A stretch of 64,000 nucleotides of DNA from Vanilla planifolia (Eukaryota; Streptophyta; Magnoliopsida; Asparagales; Orchidaceae). The stretch is from the NCBI GenBank assembly GCA_023846275.1, contig CM043874.1:25269630-25333629 (forward strand), in the 5' to 3' direction. Under the pieces are notes generated by a model. It did not search any database. It was not told where the DNA came from and saw only the letters and a list, made by a program, of their open reading frames with translations. Below are positions 12,229-28,164 of the stretch, piece by piece (the stretch's first letter is position 1; each line of letters begins with the position of its first letter). Made by a program: the position numbers and the translations under genes.

Positions 12229-13640
12229 ATTAAGCTATCACTTGCCTCTTGCATATATAAAGTATTTATTATATTTGTAAAACAATATTTTTACTCAAAA
12301 TAATAAAGTTAAGTGAAACCTTAAAGAAATCAGACAGATATGTTTTATATGTCAAACTAGTATGAATCACATATTTAACATAATAATAAGATGATCAAAT
12401 CTTCATATATATATATATATATAATACTAATCAATAGGTACAAAGCATCTATATCAACTTAAGATATGAGTCTAATAGCTAATAAATTCATGCTAATATT
12501 GGTCTATATTAGATGAAAAAATTTTGAGAGCATTGCAAACTTTATTATACATATATGATCTTATTATAAGATTAGTATGATCTCTAAATCTCATGAAAAT
12601 ATAAGAATATAAATGTATCTTATTTGTATGATCTTCATGACCATCTTGCATCACATAAATCACATATATCATAATTAATATCAATTGGAAAACATGCGAA
12701 ATGCAAAGAAAATTAGTTGACACTAAGCTAACCATTTTATTGGTTTATGATCAGAAAATATAATAATACCTATCATATTTGTACAACACTTTCCATTTTT
12801 TTTGTCTTATTTATGACTTACAGGTATGATGTGATCATCATACATATACAATACTTGCTTGGTTAAAACTGAGAACTATGAAATTGGTCATACAAGCTAT
12901 CGACCCAATACAAAACTCCTTCATATTTATGTTATTAAGCTATCACCTACTTCGTAAATATAAGAAGTATATTTTGTATTTGTATAATACTATTTTTTCT
13001 CAGAATTCTTAAGCTAAATAAAACCTTAAATGATACTTATAGTTATGTTTACATGTCAGACTGGGATGATTCACATATGCAATACAATAATAAAACTATC
13101 AAATCTTAATACAAATATGATGTATTTGTCACACATGTATGAAACATTCACATCAACATAAGCTATTAGTCTAATAGTTACTATCTTCATACTAATACAA
13201 GTCTGTATCTTACAAGAAAAATCATAAAGCAATGCAAAAATTATTATACATTTACAATTCATTTATCAAATGTTTACTACCTTTAAATCTTATGAAAAAC
13301 ATAGTAATATAATTGTACCATATACATACAATCTTTATGACCATCTTGTATGATGTCGATAAAACCATTAATAATGAATGTTGAATGATAATCATATAAT
13401 ACGATATACTAAGTCATACATGTATAAATATTTCAAGTAAACTATGAGTAGTCACTTTATCATATACATGTATCCCTTTATTGGACATGTATGATCATAT
13501 AAACAAAAGTTAACCAATGATATAATCATAATGTACTCATATGATCCTAGTGATTATCTTGTGTGAAGACTTTACAACCAAAGAATAGATGTTAAGAATG
13601 ATAATAAATGTTAATCATAGTTAAGTGATCTTTACTCAAC
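12229..13640. repeat. Direct tandem repeat, about 704-bp unit, two copies
   Basis: The string ATTAAGCTATCAC at 12229 recurs at 12933. The following several hundred bases align in order, including a shared ATGTCA-ACT-G-ATGA-TCACATAT segment, GATCAAATCTT-like and CTATCAAATCTT-like segments, and later ATGACCATCTTG. The copies are well diverged and AT-rich, with many TATGAT/ATCATA strings like those inside the SIRE-like LTRs. A (TA)n tract lies in copy one at about 12405-12423. It is probably LTR-derived and non-coding. Confidence 0.55.
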
Positions 13641-15268
13641 CTCCCTAGTGAAGCGATCTTTCTTTTTTCATTAACCTAATATTTCTATTACAAGTCTAAT
13701 ATTTTGGCTTAATTCTATTAATTAAAAGTGAAGATCCCTTCCTCTTTTTCATCTCCTCTTTTACCTTCATTTACAACTCAACTTTATCTAATTTTTTCAA
13801 TAGATTCTATAATTTATTTTGCTAATATAAAGAATCTCTACCAATAACTTTTCAAAAGGTTTTGTAATTGGTCTTGCACTACAACAAGTTGTTTCTCTTA
13901 TCTTCCTTCATCTTTACTATTAACACTATTTTCTAGGACTTTGATTTCAAAGTTCTATTCTATCACACATTTGCTTTTAACAAATGCATGTTTTATTGCA
14001 TTTACTATGCATACATTAACATATAATTGGCATGTGGAAAAATTATTTATTGTAACAATGTTATATGTGACTCCATTCCTTATTATGATAGTCTACCCAG
14101 CTCACATGGCCTAAGTTGTCATCTTTCTAAATTAATTTTTTATAATATGTACCTATCTTTCTTTGTTATCTAGATTATCATTTAATATTTATTTTATTTA
14201 CAATTATAAGTATCTAACCTACTATAATACCATCTTATGATGCCGAGCACCACCTAACTCCATTTATTATACCAAATTTAACCATTTGTAAGCATTTTGT
14301 GATATTGCCTCATGATTCCCAAATTATCATCCTCATGCAATTTTATTTATAAAATTAAAATATACCAAATACTTAAAAAAATTTATTTTAATAGTAAAGT
14401 AGAAATTATAAAAGAAACTCTTATTTTTCAAATTTCAACAAATAGGAAAAAAGAAATAAAATAATCAACTTGTTATCATCATTACTCATTATTATAGCAT
14501 TTAAATGTCACAAATCTAAATACATTATTTTACTAATATAATATTAAACCTTGTAAACATGCTAAGTGTTTATCTTCTTATAGTCATCCCTTATAATCCT
14601 ATGATATGCATTTATATTACTTGAAATATTAGCCAAAATATAAGATAAGTAATCATTTAGACTTAATAAGAAAAAGCTAATTAGCCATACATACATGTAG
14701 GTCTATAGCACATTCCATTAAAAAGCATAATAACCAAGCATTAAATAAATATAAATAACCAAAATATTCCATGAAAGGCTTTTTGACCTTTCTAAGAACC
14801 ATTGTTTTCTTTATATCCAAATTAATTTTCATGTAGTCGCTTATTTTTTTAGATCATTTTCTATCCGTATGTTTCTTTATTTTCATATAATCAAGCTTAT
14901 CACATACCAATTCTTGGACCATCCATTATGTTATTCTCATAATCAATTGCACCTATATAAATTATATTCTTTTCACCACACATTCTTTTTGGGAAATAAC
15001 ATATCATATCAAACCTCTTAGACCTTTTCCTTTATTCCATGGGATTTTTTATACGAAGACATATTTTGGATAACAAGAATGGTAATCATTTTGTAATAAT
15101 CCATGTCCATGCAAATCTTATTTGTTAATTTTTATTACCATCATATTTTCTCTTGTCTCAATCAATTATACAATGTATGCTTTATCATAAGAAGTATCAA
15201 TTTACTATTATATACATAAAGGTAATCATATAGAAATATATATCCAATAGAAGCTTCACTAAACAAAT
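13641..15268. other. AT-rich intergenic stretch, nothing recognised
   Basis: No open frame or RNA gene was recognised. A GCCGAGCACCACC string near 14241 vaguely resembles the start of the Gypsy LTR at 57158, but the similarity is too short to define an element. Confidence 0.5.
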
Positions 15269-17134
15269 TGTTAAACCCCATGGCCTAAATGATGATTTGA
15301 TGATAACAAAACAGTGTATTGTTGTTCTAATTGTTTGCTTGAGTATTTGTTACAGTATTAGAGTGACATGAAGCTCAAATGACTTGGAAGATGATTGAAG
15401 GAAGTTACCAACAACTTTGATCATGATGAGCAGCCCTTGGTACTCCAGATGGTGTGGCAGCCATTATGGAGGTGTATAAGTTTTCTTTTAGGACACAATG
15501 TAAAACCTACAACTTTGTTTGTGTGGCACATTATAAATGTATTTTTCAAGTTTTAATTGCCTAAGGGTTGTACCATACGATTTTATATATCGTATTAGTG
15601 CAACTCTACGTATGAGGCTTACATTTAAGAAGGTGTTGTGATTAAACAAGTCCTTGACTTGTATAATCAACATTTTACACCATATTTATTTTGGTTTAAA
15701 TAAAAATATAATTATTATTATTTATTAAAGCGTTTTCGACTATTTTCGCAAGTGTTAAAGCTTTCAAAATTTTATTTCCGATTTAATTAAAAATTTCGCT
15801 TTACGCTAAACCGGGGCAAAAAGGGTTCGGTTAACGTCGAACTGGAACTAAGCCGAACCGGCCAGGCGAGAACCGAAGGGGACGATTATAAGGGCGCAAA
15901 CACAAGCTATAGTTCCTAATTCGGGTTCGGGTCATACTTGACCCATTATGCTCTAAACAGGTTGGGTTGGGTATTGACTTCCCAACCGCACCTGGGGGCA
16001 GCCAACCCCAATATTTTCGGCTGAAGGTAAAAGATAGGAGAACTAATATATGCGCTACTTCTCCCTACCAACAGGAAATGTGGGACTAAAACTTAAAAGC
16101 GCTTTCTCTTTTCCGGCTTTCCTTTTCTGCTTTTCCGGCGCAACGGCTATATGTTTTAAAATTATTTTCTTCTCCTCGTCTAGCCGTTGGAACCAACGTT
16201 CAATTGTTCGATCTCCTTCTATAAGAAGGATTGAATTCGAGGGATTTTTTTTGGAAAAAAAGAACTAGAAAAATCCCTGCAAAGACGGACAATCACTGGA
16301 ATTACTGTTCATCGTCTTCCTCAGCCTTCTCGGATCGAAACGAAACGCATTCCTTTCGCTTCAAATTTGCACGGTTTCATTCCTTTTCGTTTCTACTTTA
16401 CAATTGCTCCTCTGCTTAGCTACTTAGATTGAGGTTGAAATTACTGCAAAACTTTTCCGTTAACCAAGCTTCGCGGTTCTTGATTTTTCGATCAATCTTC
16501 ACCAACTGTGATTCTCGTTTCAAGCCTTGGAGTCTCAATTAACTTTTCGAAATTCAACTTACCTGTTTCGAATTTTTCTTGAGTCGAATTTTAGATCAAA
16601 TTCTCTCCGAAACACTTCTTCCACTCGAAAACAGAACAACGCCTTCGCAAACGCGATTTGGGTTTTGTCCTGTTTGGAAAGCGCGGTCAGAAGTGCGTTT
16701 GGGTTATTTTAATTTTAATTTCGAAGAAATTTTTTTTGTGCCACTTTGTTTCACAAGTTGTAGGGTCTGTGGAATTTTAATTTTGTTTAAGAAAATTTGT
16801 TTGCCAAATAAAAAATTGACGACGAAGGTGTATTGTGGTCTTGGATGTGAAAACCAAGCTGCTGTATTTGTGTGTGACCAATCTTGTGATTAGGTGCTGT
16901 GAGGGTTTTTGGCCTACCCGCCGGTTGGGCAAAAGGCATTGGATTTGTAGTGAAGCCCGGCTAGGTTAGCTGGGGGTGGATGTAGGCAAAGGTTTTGCCG
17001 AACCACTTGAAATCATGTGCCTTGCTATTTTATTTCTTAAGCGCACAAATTCAAGATTAAATTTACTCTGTTACGTTTTATTATTGTGAACGGTTCAATT
17101 CACCCCCCCTCTTGTAACCGGCATTTTTCCAACA
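15269..17134 (+). mobile_element. Solo LTR, Copia SIRE-like type
   Basis: The 1866-bp unit begins TGTTAAACCCC, followed shortly by TGATGATAACAAAAC. It ends in a CACCCCCCCTCTTGTAACC segment and TTCCAACA. A perfect 5-bp duplication CAAAT flanks it (15264-15268 and 17135-17139). The start and the C-rich end are the usual edges of SIRE/Maximus-like Copia LTRs. No primer binding site or internal region follows, so it is a solo LTR. It is much richer in GC than its surroundings (about 15800-16980). Short open frames between 16050 and 16893 are non-genic. The duplication is intact, so this copy is younger than most repeats here. Confidence 0.88.
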
Positions 17135-18959
17135 CAAATAGCTTAATTCATGAGTTTTGACTCGTAATGAGCATATTTGCATTACATTAATTAACAACCA
17201 AATGCATAAGTAGTTGAATAGTTGCATATCTCATATTCCATAATAGTGATCACTCTTTTTATTCCTTTTTCAATGTTTATGGAAATTATGCAAAATTACA
17301 TCTTATTAGATTTCCTTCTATGTACTATGCTCATATTATTCTCAAACCTTCCTAGAGTCTTTAACAAGTTTGTTTGCATTGATTGGACCATACTTGATTC
17401 ATAAAAATTAATCATTTTCTCTCTAATCTAACTATTGATTAGTCCATTCAACCATCTAATCCAAATTATGAAACCATCTAATATATCATTCGGTCCTTCT
17501 CTAAACCTTTGTCAGAGCATGCATTCCCTCTATTGGATCGTTTAATAGTCATTCAAATCATCCATTGAACATTCAACAAAGATTATGAACCATTTCTCTT
17601 ATAACATTAGAGCATTTGATACCCACAATGGATCGTTTAATTGTTCATTAGATTAACATCAGACCATTTGATCACTATCTAATAGAAACTTATCTTCTTT
17701 TCATATAATTATAAATTGTTTAATCATGTGATCAAACCATCTGATCCATATCTAAAACATTAGGCATCTGGCATGTCGTACCTATTTGTGCCACCACTAG
17801 TGCCTTTACACGTAACATTTGCACCACTATAGCATGCTTACAATGAGCCACCATGTCTGACCCTATGGGCAGATCTTATTATTTTCGTGCTATAGTGATG
17901 ATTTTATCATTTTTTCTCATCCTCCAAATTTTTTTCATAATTTTGTAATTCAATGAGCCTGTAATTATACTTTTGATAATTAACCTATGTCTAATAAACC
18001 TTTAAACCATATCATACTAAATGGAACATAGCTTCAATGCATTATGTCATGACTAAACCTAAAGTTGAGCTACTTTTTCCTTGTTTATCCCAAGTGGGAT
18101 TTATTATTTTATTCAATAAAAGGTTTCTCAATATGTTAGGGTCATAATTCTACAAATGTAATCCAAAAACATTATTTGTTTTTCTTTTATAGATGTAGTA
18201 TTATTTATCCTTATATCTACTATATGTAGAAGCCAATGAAAAAGCACTTTGTTGCACCTCTAACTTAATAAATACGATTGATGAGTGCTCTTCATTATGA
18301 TCTAAGTTTGGTGTCACAAAAAAATATAATAAAAAATTATTCTCTAAATATTTTTTATTATATCAAACAAATGTTATATTGGTAATAATCATAAATTTGG
18401 AGAATCGTTATTTTAGCACAAAATGCATAATCAAGCTCAAATTATATTATGAATTGCTATTTCTATATGTTGTTTTCTATCTTAATGGGTCAAAGGATTA
18501 TCTAGAATTGGGTTATGGTCTTTTTTAAACTAGTAGATATTTATTTATTTTTTAAAATATTTTATTGTGTTGTATCATAGTGGTTCTCCCATGCCTGCTC
18601 CATTATATAAATAAAATAAAAAATAAAAAATATTATTTAATTTTCTAGCAAAAATAAATAAAAATTATAAAACTCATATGATGAAACTTTTTCATATGAA
18701 TAAGAAAGATTGATTTTGTGCATAGAATAGAAAATATTATTTTTATACAACATTTTAATCAATATAAAATGACAAAATAACTTAAAATTTAAAATTCATC
18801 AAAAAAAAATTTTTTTATTTTAATATTCATAAACAATAATTAATCTAAATAAAAATTTGAAATCACGACCAAGCACAAAAATGTTAAAACCAACTAAAAA
18901 ATGGAAACTTAAAAATTTAAATAAAAAATTAAAACAAAATTGAAATTTATATAAAATGG
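17135..18959. other. AT-rich intergenic stretch
   Basis: No gene was seen. From about 17420 to 17770 there are many scattered ACCATCTAATCC- or ACCATTTGATC-like strings, a loose low-order repeat that also occurs on the other strand near 43760-44100, inside a SIRE-like LTR. This suggests an old LTR remnant. Beyond 18300 the sequence is A/T homopolymer-rich. Confidence 0.45.
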
Positions 18960-19282
18960 TCCTTCTTTATCAGTGGCATCTCCTTCGGTCTTTTCCCGGC
19001 GTTGTCACCAATTCAACGTTTTGTTTTCCTTATTGTCTAGATTCATACGTATTAAAGCATACAATAGAGCATATCAAGCATCTCCTGTGAAGCTTCTACT
19101 TTTATTTATATGAAGTGTTCACTTGCAAGCACATGGTATCGGTAACCTGCACTGCGGCATCAACTTTTTCTTTCTTAACAACAGACTTTTAAGTCCAAAA
19201 AGACTTGTATCTTACGATTGGTTAATGAACGGTTTGACGTTAATAGATAGTTCGAGTGACCAACTTACCCAGTTGTCCACCC

Positions 19283-19288
19283 CACGTG
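19283..19288. promoter_or_regulatory. G-box CACGTG upstream of the subtilase
   Basis: A perfect palindromic CACGTG lies about 400 bp upstream of the TATA box. G-boxes bind bZIP and bHLH factors. An ACGTCA core also occurs near 19356. Function here is inferred from position only. Confidence 0.4.
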
Positions 19289-19685
19289 AAAACGGACTTA
19301 TTTCGCTTTCGTCACTATAATATTTTTAATATATTGATACCTTATCCATATCACACGTCACATCGTTAACAAAGTGTTTTGTACGCCGTGTCTTTGATCG
19401 TTGATGCGTGAAATATTATTAAATCAATTTCTGAATAATCGCAACCCATACGGCTCTATTAACCAAGCTTCTTAATTTTTTTTTCAAGAATAAATATTCA
19501 AATTGTTTTAAAAGTATTTTAAGCGACAAAACATCATTTTCAAAATACTATGAAAGCGAAAAAAAAAATAAAATTGAACCAAGTAGACTACCAATTAATA
19601 AAAAAAATTGTGAACCGTTCAGATTAGCAGCTTCACCTTAACGGGAATGTAATTTATTTTTCTTGCGTCAATTTGCCAAAACCAT

Positions 19686-19694
19686 TATAAATAG
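19686..19694 (+). promoter_or_regulatory. TATA box of the subtilase gene
   Basis: TATAAATAG lies 59 bases before the proposed ATG. Transcription would start near 19715-19725, giving a 5' leader of roughly 30-40 bases. It is the best TATA match close to the gene. Confidence 0.65.
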
Positions 19695-19752
19695 ATGATC
19701 TAATGTGCGTAATAATTCGATAATACGATTGCTTTTATTTCTGAAAGTCATC

Positions 19753-22587
<2,835 letters not shown>

Positions 22588-22598
22588 GTAGTACTCTA

Positions 22599-22992
22599 TG
22601 ATCGAAATAAATTGAAATAAAATGATTTCAAATTGCGAACAACAAACTAGTATTCGAGATTATTTGGAAGAAATTAAAAAATGGCAGTGAAAACTCTTAA
22701 GGCGTAGAAAAATAAAAACAATAGAATTTAATTTTATTCATACCTAATAACGATGCAGTAGTTACATCATTTTAAAGGAAAATAATCGCCTGAATATTTG
22801 TTTTTAATTTAAAAATCTGTTCCTAATCTATACGATAACTATCAACTTAAAATTTAAAATTATTTAAACATTTAAAGTTTGCTAACAAATACTTCAAATT
22901 TGCTAACAAACACTTAAAGTTTGATAACAAACACTTAAAGTTTGATAACAAATAATTAAAATTTGTTAACAAACACTTCAAGTTTGCTATCA
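22599..22992 (-). repeat. Left LTR (3' LTR) of the Copia fossil
   Basis: It runs from TGATCGAAATAAATT to CTATCA. It starts 11 bases past the subtilase stop codon. Its last ~130 bases are a tandem array of a 21-bp unit (ACTTAAAGTTTGCTAACAAA-like). The minus-strand purine-rich AAGGAGAG just inside the element (near 22995-23003) fits a polypurine tract. Confidence 0.82.
22606..22621 (+). promoter_or_regulatory. Two AATAAA poly(A) signals just after the subtilase stop
   Basis: AATAAA occurs at 22606-22611 and 22616-22621, 19 and 29 bases after the stop. Both lie inside the first bases of the adjoining Copia LTR, which is antisense to the gene. If used, transcript ends of the host gene would be supplied by the retroelement. 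Confidence 0.45.
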
Positions 22993-24186
22993 TTACTCTC
23001 CTTAAAGCTTGAAGTATTTTCAAGCCTAATTGATTTCGTAATTTTTCAAACATCTTCATTTCTATTTATTTGATGAAAATATTAGCCACTTGTTCTTTAG
23101 TATTACAATATACTAGACTTATAATCTCATTTTTGAAATGATCATAAAAAAATGATGCATTGTCTCAATATGCTTGCTTTTCTTATGTTAAACTGAATTT
23201 TTTGCTAATTTGATGACTTACATATTGTCAATAAAAGTAGTTGTTGGCTCTTCTTATTGATGATGTAACCTCTATAGCAAATTTGGCAATTGCTTCACAA
23301 ACTATTGATGCAACTGTAATATACTCTACTTCATAAGATGAAAGAGCAATGACATCATATTTAGTTGACCTTTACATAAATGCCGATGAAGCTATAAGAA
23401 GAATCAATAATCAGTTGTACTCTTCCTTTCATCTATATCACCGACTCAATCACTATAGAAGCAGCCACATAAATTTGTCCCATTTTGATTAATAAAATAA
23501 AAACTATAATCAAATGTTCCCTTAATGTATCTTAGTATTTTTTCCAATAATTCAATGTGTTTTCTTTGAAGTTTTCATATATCGACTAATGAGTCTAATA
23601 GAATATATAATATTAGGTCTTGTGATAGTGAGGTAACGAAGACTACCAACAAGACTTTTAAACAAAATAAAGTTAATGCCTTTTCCTTCTCCTTTATTTA
23701 TTTTTCATTTTCACATCAAATGATGTTGCCACTGATTTGTAATCATCTAATATAAATTTCTTTTGAAGTTTATTGACATACCTTCTTTGAGAGAATTGGA
23801 TTTCATTTGTCATTTTGTTCACTTCCAAGTCAAGGAAGTATGACATTTCACCGTTATCTATCATGTCAAATTCATGTTTTATATTTTTTTTGAATTCTTG
23901 AAATAATTCAAAAGAATTTTCTATATAAAGCACATCATCTATATTAAAAAACTATAAAAATATCATGTTAGTTGTCTTAATATAAAGTGTATGCTCAAAT
24001 AGATATTTTTGTAACCCTTGTTGTTGAAGATATCCATCAATCTTGGTATTTTATGTTCTTGGTGCTTGTTTTAATACATATAAAACTTTCTTCAAATGAA
24101 TGATTTTATGTAGATCACTTACTATTTTTTAACCTTTAAGTTGAACAAAATATACTTCTTCTTCTGAAACATTATTCAAAACATTA

Positions 24187-24596
24187 TTCATGCTATTGCT
24201 TAAGTAGTGTTATATGATCAAAATAAATTGTTATAAAATAGATTTCAAATTGTAAACAGTAAACTTACATTCAAGATTACTTGGGAGCAAATAAATAAAT
24301 GACAACGAAAACTCTAAAGTGTAGAAAAATAAAAGTAATAAATTTAATTTTTTTTCACACTTAATAACTAAGCAATAATTACATCATTTTATAGAAAAAT
24401 AATTTCCTAAATATTTGCTTTTAATTCGTAATTTTTTTCTTAATCTATAGAATAATTATCAATTTAAAATTTAAAATTATTTAAATATTTAAACACTTAA
24501 AGTTTGCTAACAAATAATTAAAATTTGTTAATAAAAAATTAAATTTTATTAACAAACACTTAAAATTTTCTAACAAATACTTAAAGTTTGCTAGCG
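24187..24596 (-). repeat. Duplicated LTR preceded by a copied subtilase tail
   Basis: The segment 24215-24596 is a third copy of the Copia LTR. The 28 bases before it (24187-24214) match 22571-22598, which is the last 17 coding bases of the subtilase with its stop and short 3' flank, at 24 of 28 positions. So this LTR copy arose by tandem duplication of host-plus-element sequence, not by a separate insertion. The duplicated unit is about 1616 bp (22571-24186). Its second copy runs on through 25206 and resumes after the nested solo LTR near 28165-28735. Confidence 0.75.
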
Positions 24597-25206
24597 TTAC
24601 TCTTCCTCAAGTTTGAAGTATGTCCAAGCATGATTGATTTTATAATTCTTCAAACATCTTTACTCTAAGCAATTTGTGAAAATATTTGTCTATTGTTCTT
24701 CAGTATTGCAATGTATCAGGCTAATATTCTCTTTTTTGATATGATCACGAAGAAAATAATACGTTGTCTCGATATGCTTGCTTCTCCAATGTTGAACTGG
24801 ATTTTTTCTAATATGATAGCTGACATATTGTTAATAAAGGTGGTTGTTGGCTCTTCTTGTTGATGATATAACTTCTGTAGTAAATTTTGAAACCAAGTTA
24901 CTTCACAAACTATTGATGAAGCTGCAATATACTCTACTTTATAAGATTAAAAACTAATAACATCTTGTTTAGTTGATCTCCACATAAATACTTACTAACT
25001 AAAAAAGAAACAATAATAAGTTGTACTCTTTCTTTCATTTATCTCACGTCCTCAAGTCACTATCGAAGTAGTCACATAAATTTGTCCTACTTTGGTTTGT
25101 AAAGTACAAACACTTCCTTTAATGTTCCTTAGTATTCATTTTGCAACCATACAATGTATTTTCTTTAGATTTTTCATGTATTGTCTAATGAGTCCAATAG
25201 AATATA

Positions 25207-28164
25207 TGTTATACCCGGTAAAATATTATATGTTTAATCTTCAATAATTCAATTGTAGCTTGGATGATTTCAGATCGACAGTAGGATGAGCCAGGAGCTC
25301 AATTAGAGGCTATTGGAATTTCTGAAATTTTTTGGGGATTTTTCGGAGCACCGAGATTTTTTAAAAAACGGAATTTGGGTTTTTTACGCGCGTGAACCAA
25401 ACCGGAGCGGTTCAGCGAAGGCGGGGCGGTTCGCCGAGGTGCGTTTGCGCGTGCGTTTGGATAAGCCGCGGATAAGCGGATCGGACGGGCGAGATCAGCG
25501 GTGGAGATTAACCGGCTGATCGGGTGTTAAGCGGCGTTTTTGGAAGGTCAACCGGCGCTTAATGGGTCTTAACGGGTTATTACCAGTTTAAGCCGGGTAT
25601 TTAACCTAAACTGTTCGGCTGTTAGGGTTTCGAACGGCGGCTAGAGGCGAGGTGTTCGCGGCGAACGGCGGTAATTTCCGGCAGCCTTCCAAGGGGCTTT
25701 TGGTAACCGGAGGTTCGCGGGACAGAGGCGAGCATTTTGGTACCGGTTTCGTTCGGCGAGGAGCTGCGGTTGATCGCGTGCGAGCTTCACCGTCGCCGGT
25801 GAGCAAAGGTAGGAAATTCAGAACTAAATTAGTTATTTAGTAGAAATTAAAAGCATGAAATATTTTGCTTAATGAACACAAGCATGTGGATGAAAAATCG
25901 GACTTAGTTGAATGCTAATTTGCGTCTTTTACAAATTTTGGATTTTCTGGAAAATTGCCCATTTCGCAGGGATGAAAAATTTAGTTAATGATTGAAACAT
26001 TAGGATAGTACGAACATCGGATTTTGTTTCTCATTGTTCGCGTTCGCCGGAAATCGACGGAAGGATTGGATTGATCGGCGATTGCGTCGATTAGGGTTCG
26101 CGGGCGTTGGACCGAGGAAGGAGAAGGGTTTAGATTAATTACAAATTTAATTAAGTAATTAATGGTATTTACGCCATTTTATTAGTAATTATAATTAATC
26201 CGATTAACGGATTATTAAGAAATTGGTTCGGCGGTGTCGCGGTTCAGCGCGAGGGTTCAGAACCGGCAGCGAAAACCGGTTCAGCGGGATTCGGCGCGGA
26301 CGAAAATTTAATTCGGGTATTTGGTTTGGCGGTGTCGCGGTTCAGCGCGAAGGTTCTGAACCGGCAGCGAAAACCGGTTCAGCGGGATTCGGCGCAGACG
26401 AACGGCGCGGAGGAAATTTAATTCGGAAATTAATCCGAATTTTTGGAAAAAGGATATATGTGGAATTTAAAATTCATTCGGAAATTTATTCCGAATTTCG
26501 GAAAATAGATAAATGGCGGAAATTGAATTTTTTTGAATTTAAAAATTTCCTGAAGTGAGAAAAAGGTGATTTTTAGAAATCACGTAGCCAAGTTGAAATT
26601 GACTGTTGGAAATTACCCATAAATTCAGTGCAGCTGGATTAGTTGGAAGGAAGTGTGACACTTGGGTGCTACCAGAATAGTCAGAATTTTGGTACAGTTT
26701 GTGTTGCTTGGATGGCAATGACATGGATTGAGTCAGTTTACTCAATGTTGGCATATTTCATGGATTGGTATATTGGACCGGAATACTATAAGCCCTATAT
26801 GATGTTTTAGGGTAGTTGTGGTAGGTAACTGTGCGGTACAAACTTAGCTTCCACAGTATACATGTGGACTGGTATGCGCCTTGTTGTATCTGGACACATG
26901 TTGCCGAATCTTGGAGTAGAGCTTGGCAATGACTGTAGGGGCGTGGCTTCTATGGAAATTGTTGGGAGAGGACTTCTTGGGACGGTGGCTGAGTCGATCT
27001 CTTCTGGTCCATGAGTGTAGGCCTGCGCGCCTGAGAGTGGCAGTGGCAGGGGTGACTCGCCGTGGCTAGCCAAGTGTGTAGGCCTGCGTGCTTGAGGGTG
27101 GCAGGGGTGTCTCACGTTGGCTAAAGATCTATGTGACTAGTTTTGTCTATAGTCTCCAGAAGATTGATTGACGAGAGACGCTGCGGTGTCGGGTGCTAGG
27201 CGTTGTGATGCGTGCGCAGAGATGGGCATGTCCCGCTGGCATGTTTTGCCTAGGCGCCATGCGTGCGCAGAGATGGGCGTGTCCCGCTGGCATGCTGCCT
27301 GGGAGCACAGAGGAGAGCTACTCTGGTGTGACTGGGGGTGACTGTGGTTGGTCAGAGTCTGGGACTGAGAGTGCCTATCCACCATACATTGTTATGCTAT
27401 ATTCCTATACTCTTGCTATTATCCTTCTCTTGTATGTGAGTTTTTACTAGCTGTCTTTCCTACTGGGCGTAGCTCACTCCTTTATTATCTATATTTTTCC
27501 AGCAGCTCGACAGCCTTGACACCACCCAGATTAGGTGGGATCATGGTCAGCAGGCTAGTGGAGGATATCTGATCTGTGATTTTCTGAGACATTTTGGTTA
27601 GTGTGATTGATACTATTGGATGTATTCAGGGAGACTGTTATTCTTATGTCATGTAATATGTGAGGGTGATTCTGACTTATGTATCTAGTTGGATGATATT
27701 GTATTTGTTGGATTTGGATCTTATTCTTGTGATGTAGTTCCATTCACTGTTTTACTTTATTGTCTTGGTGGTATAGTGTATGGAGTGCCATATTTTATCG
27801 GTGGATGTTATATATTTTTTTTGTTGATGGTGAGGTCATTACATGACTATGGAACTTAAACTTGGGGGTTCAGACTTCTATTAGATCGGTTCTCCTACCG
27901 GTATGGGTTAGGAGTATTAGGTCTAGTAGGAGTAACATTGCGCGAGTTCATCAGTTAATTCAGGAGTCATGAACCTGATTTGACGGTGTACCCGGGAGAT
28001 GGGATCCACATAGTTAAGGAAAGTAGGTGTGTAATGATGTGTTATATCCTATGTTTTTCGTAGGCTACTCAGATTGGTATGGGACGATCTGAGTTGTCTA
28101 TATGTAAAAAAAAATAAAAAATGTATGCCAAAAAATCAGCCTAGGAAAAAACTGGGGTGTAACA
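25207..28164 (+). mobile_element. Solo LTR, Gypsy type, nested in the Copia fossil
   Basis: The 2958-bp unit starts TGTTATACCCGG and ends GGGGTGTAACA. It is flanked by a perfect 5-bp duplication ATATA (25202-25206 and 28165-28169). The edges and size fit LTRs of plant Ty3/Gypsy chromoviruses of the Tekay/Del kind (inference). The sequence is GC-rich, unlike its surroundings. It holds three short tandem repeats: a 98-bp unit at 26231-26400, an imperfect ~65-bp unit at 27015-27115 and a 51-bp unit at 27208-27300. The Copia reverse-transcriptase region continues on both sides. It inserted after the Copia element and after its tandem duplication. The open frames inside are not genes. Confidence 0.88.

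Noticed and set aside
16050-16893. Cluster of + strand open frames of 60-104 codons
   Set aside because: They lie inside the solo LTR 15269-17134, overlap in different frames and resemble no protein.
19705-19752. Upstream in-frame start for the subtilase
   Set aside because: The first codon is GTG. The ATG at 19753 gives a proper signal peptide and fits the TATA box spacing.
22860-22990. CRISPR-like regular repeats
   Set aside because: The 21-bp units are contiguous without spacers and occur in LTRs of a plant retroelement.
22847-23059. Leu/Asn/Phe/Lys repeat protein
   Set aside because: It translates the 21-bp array at the end of the Copia LTR.
25313-27450. Several open frames on both strands (up to 111 codons)
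   Set aside because: They lie inside the nested solo LTR. Some only translate its tandem repeats.
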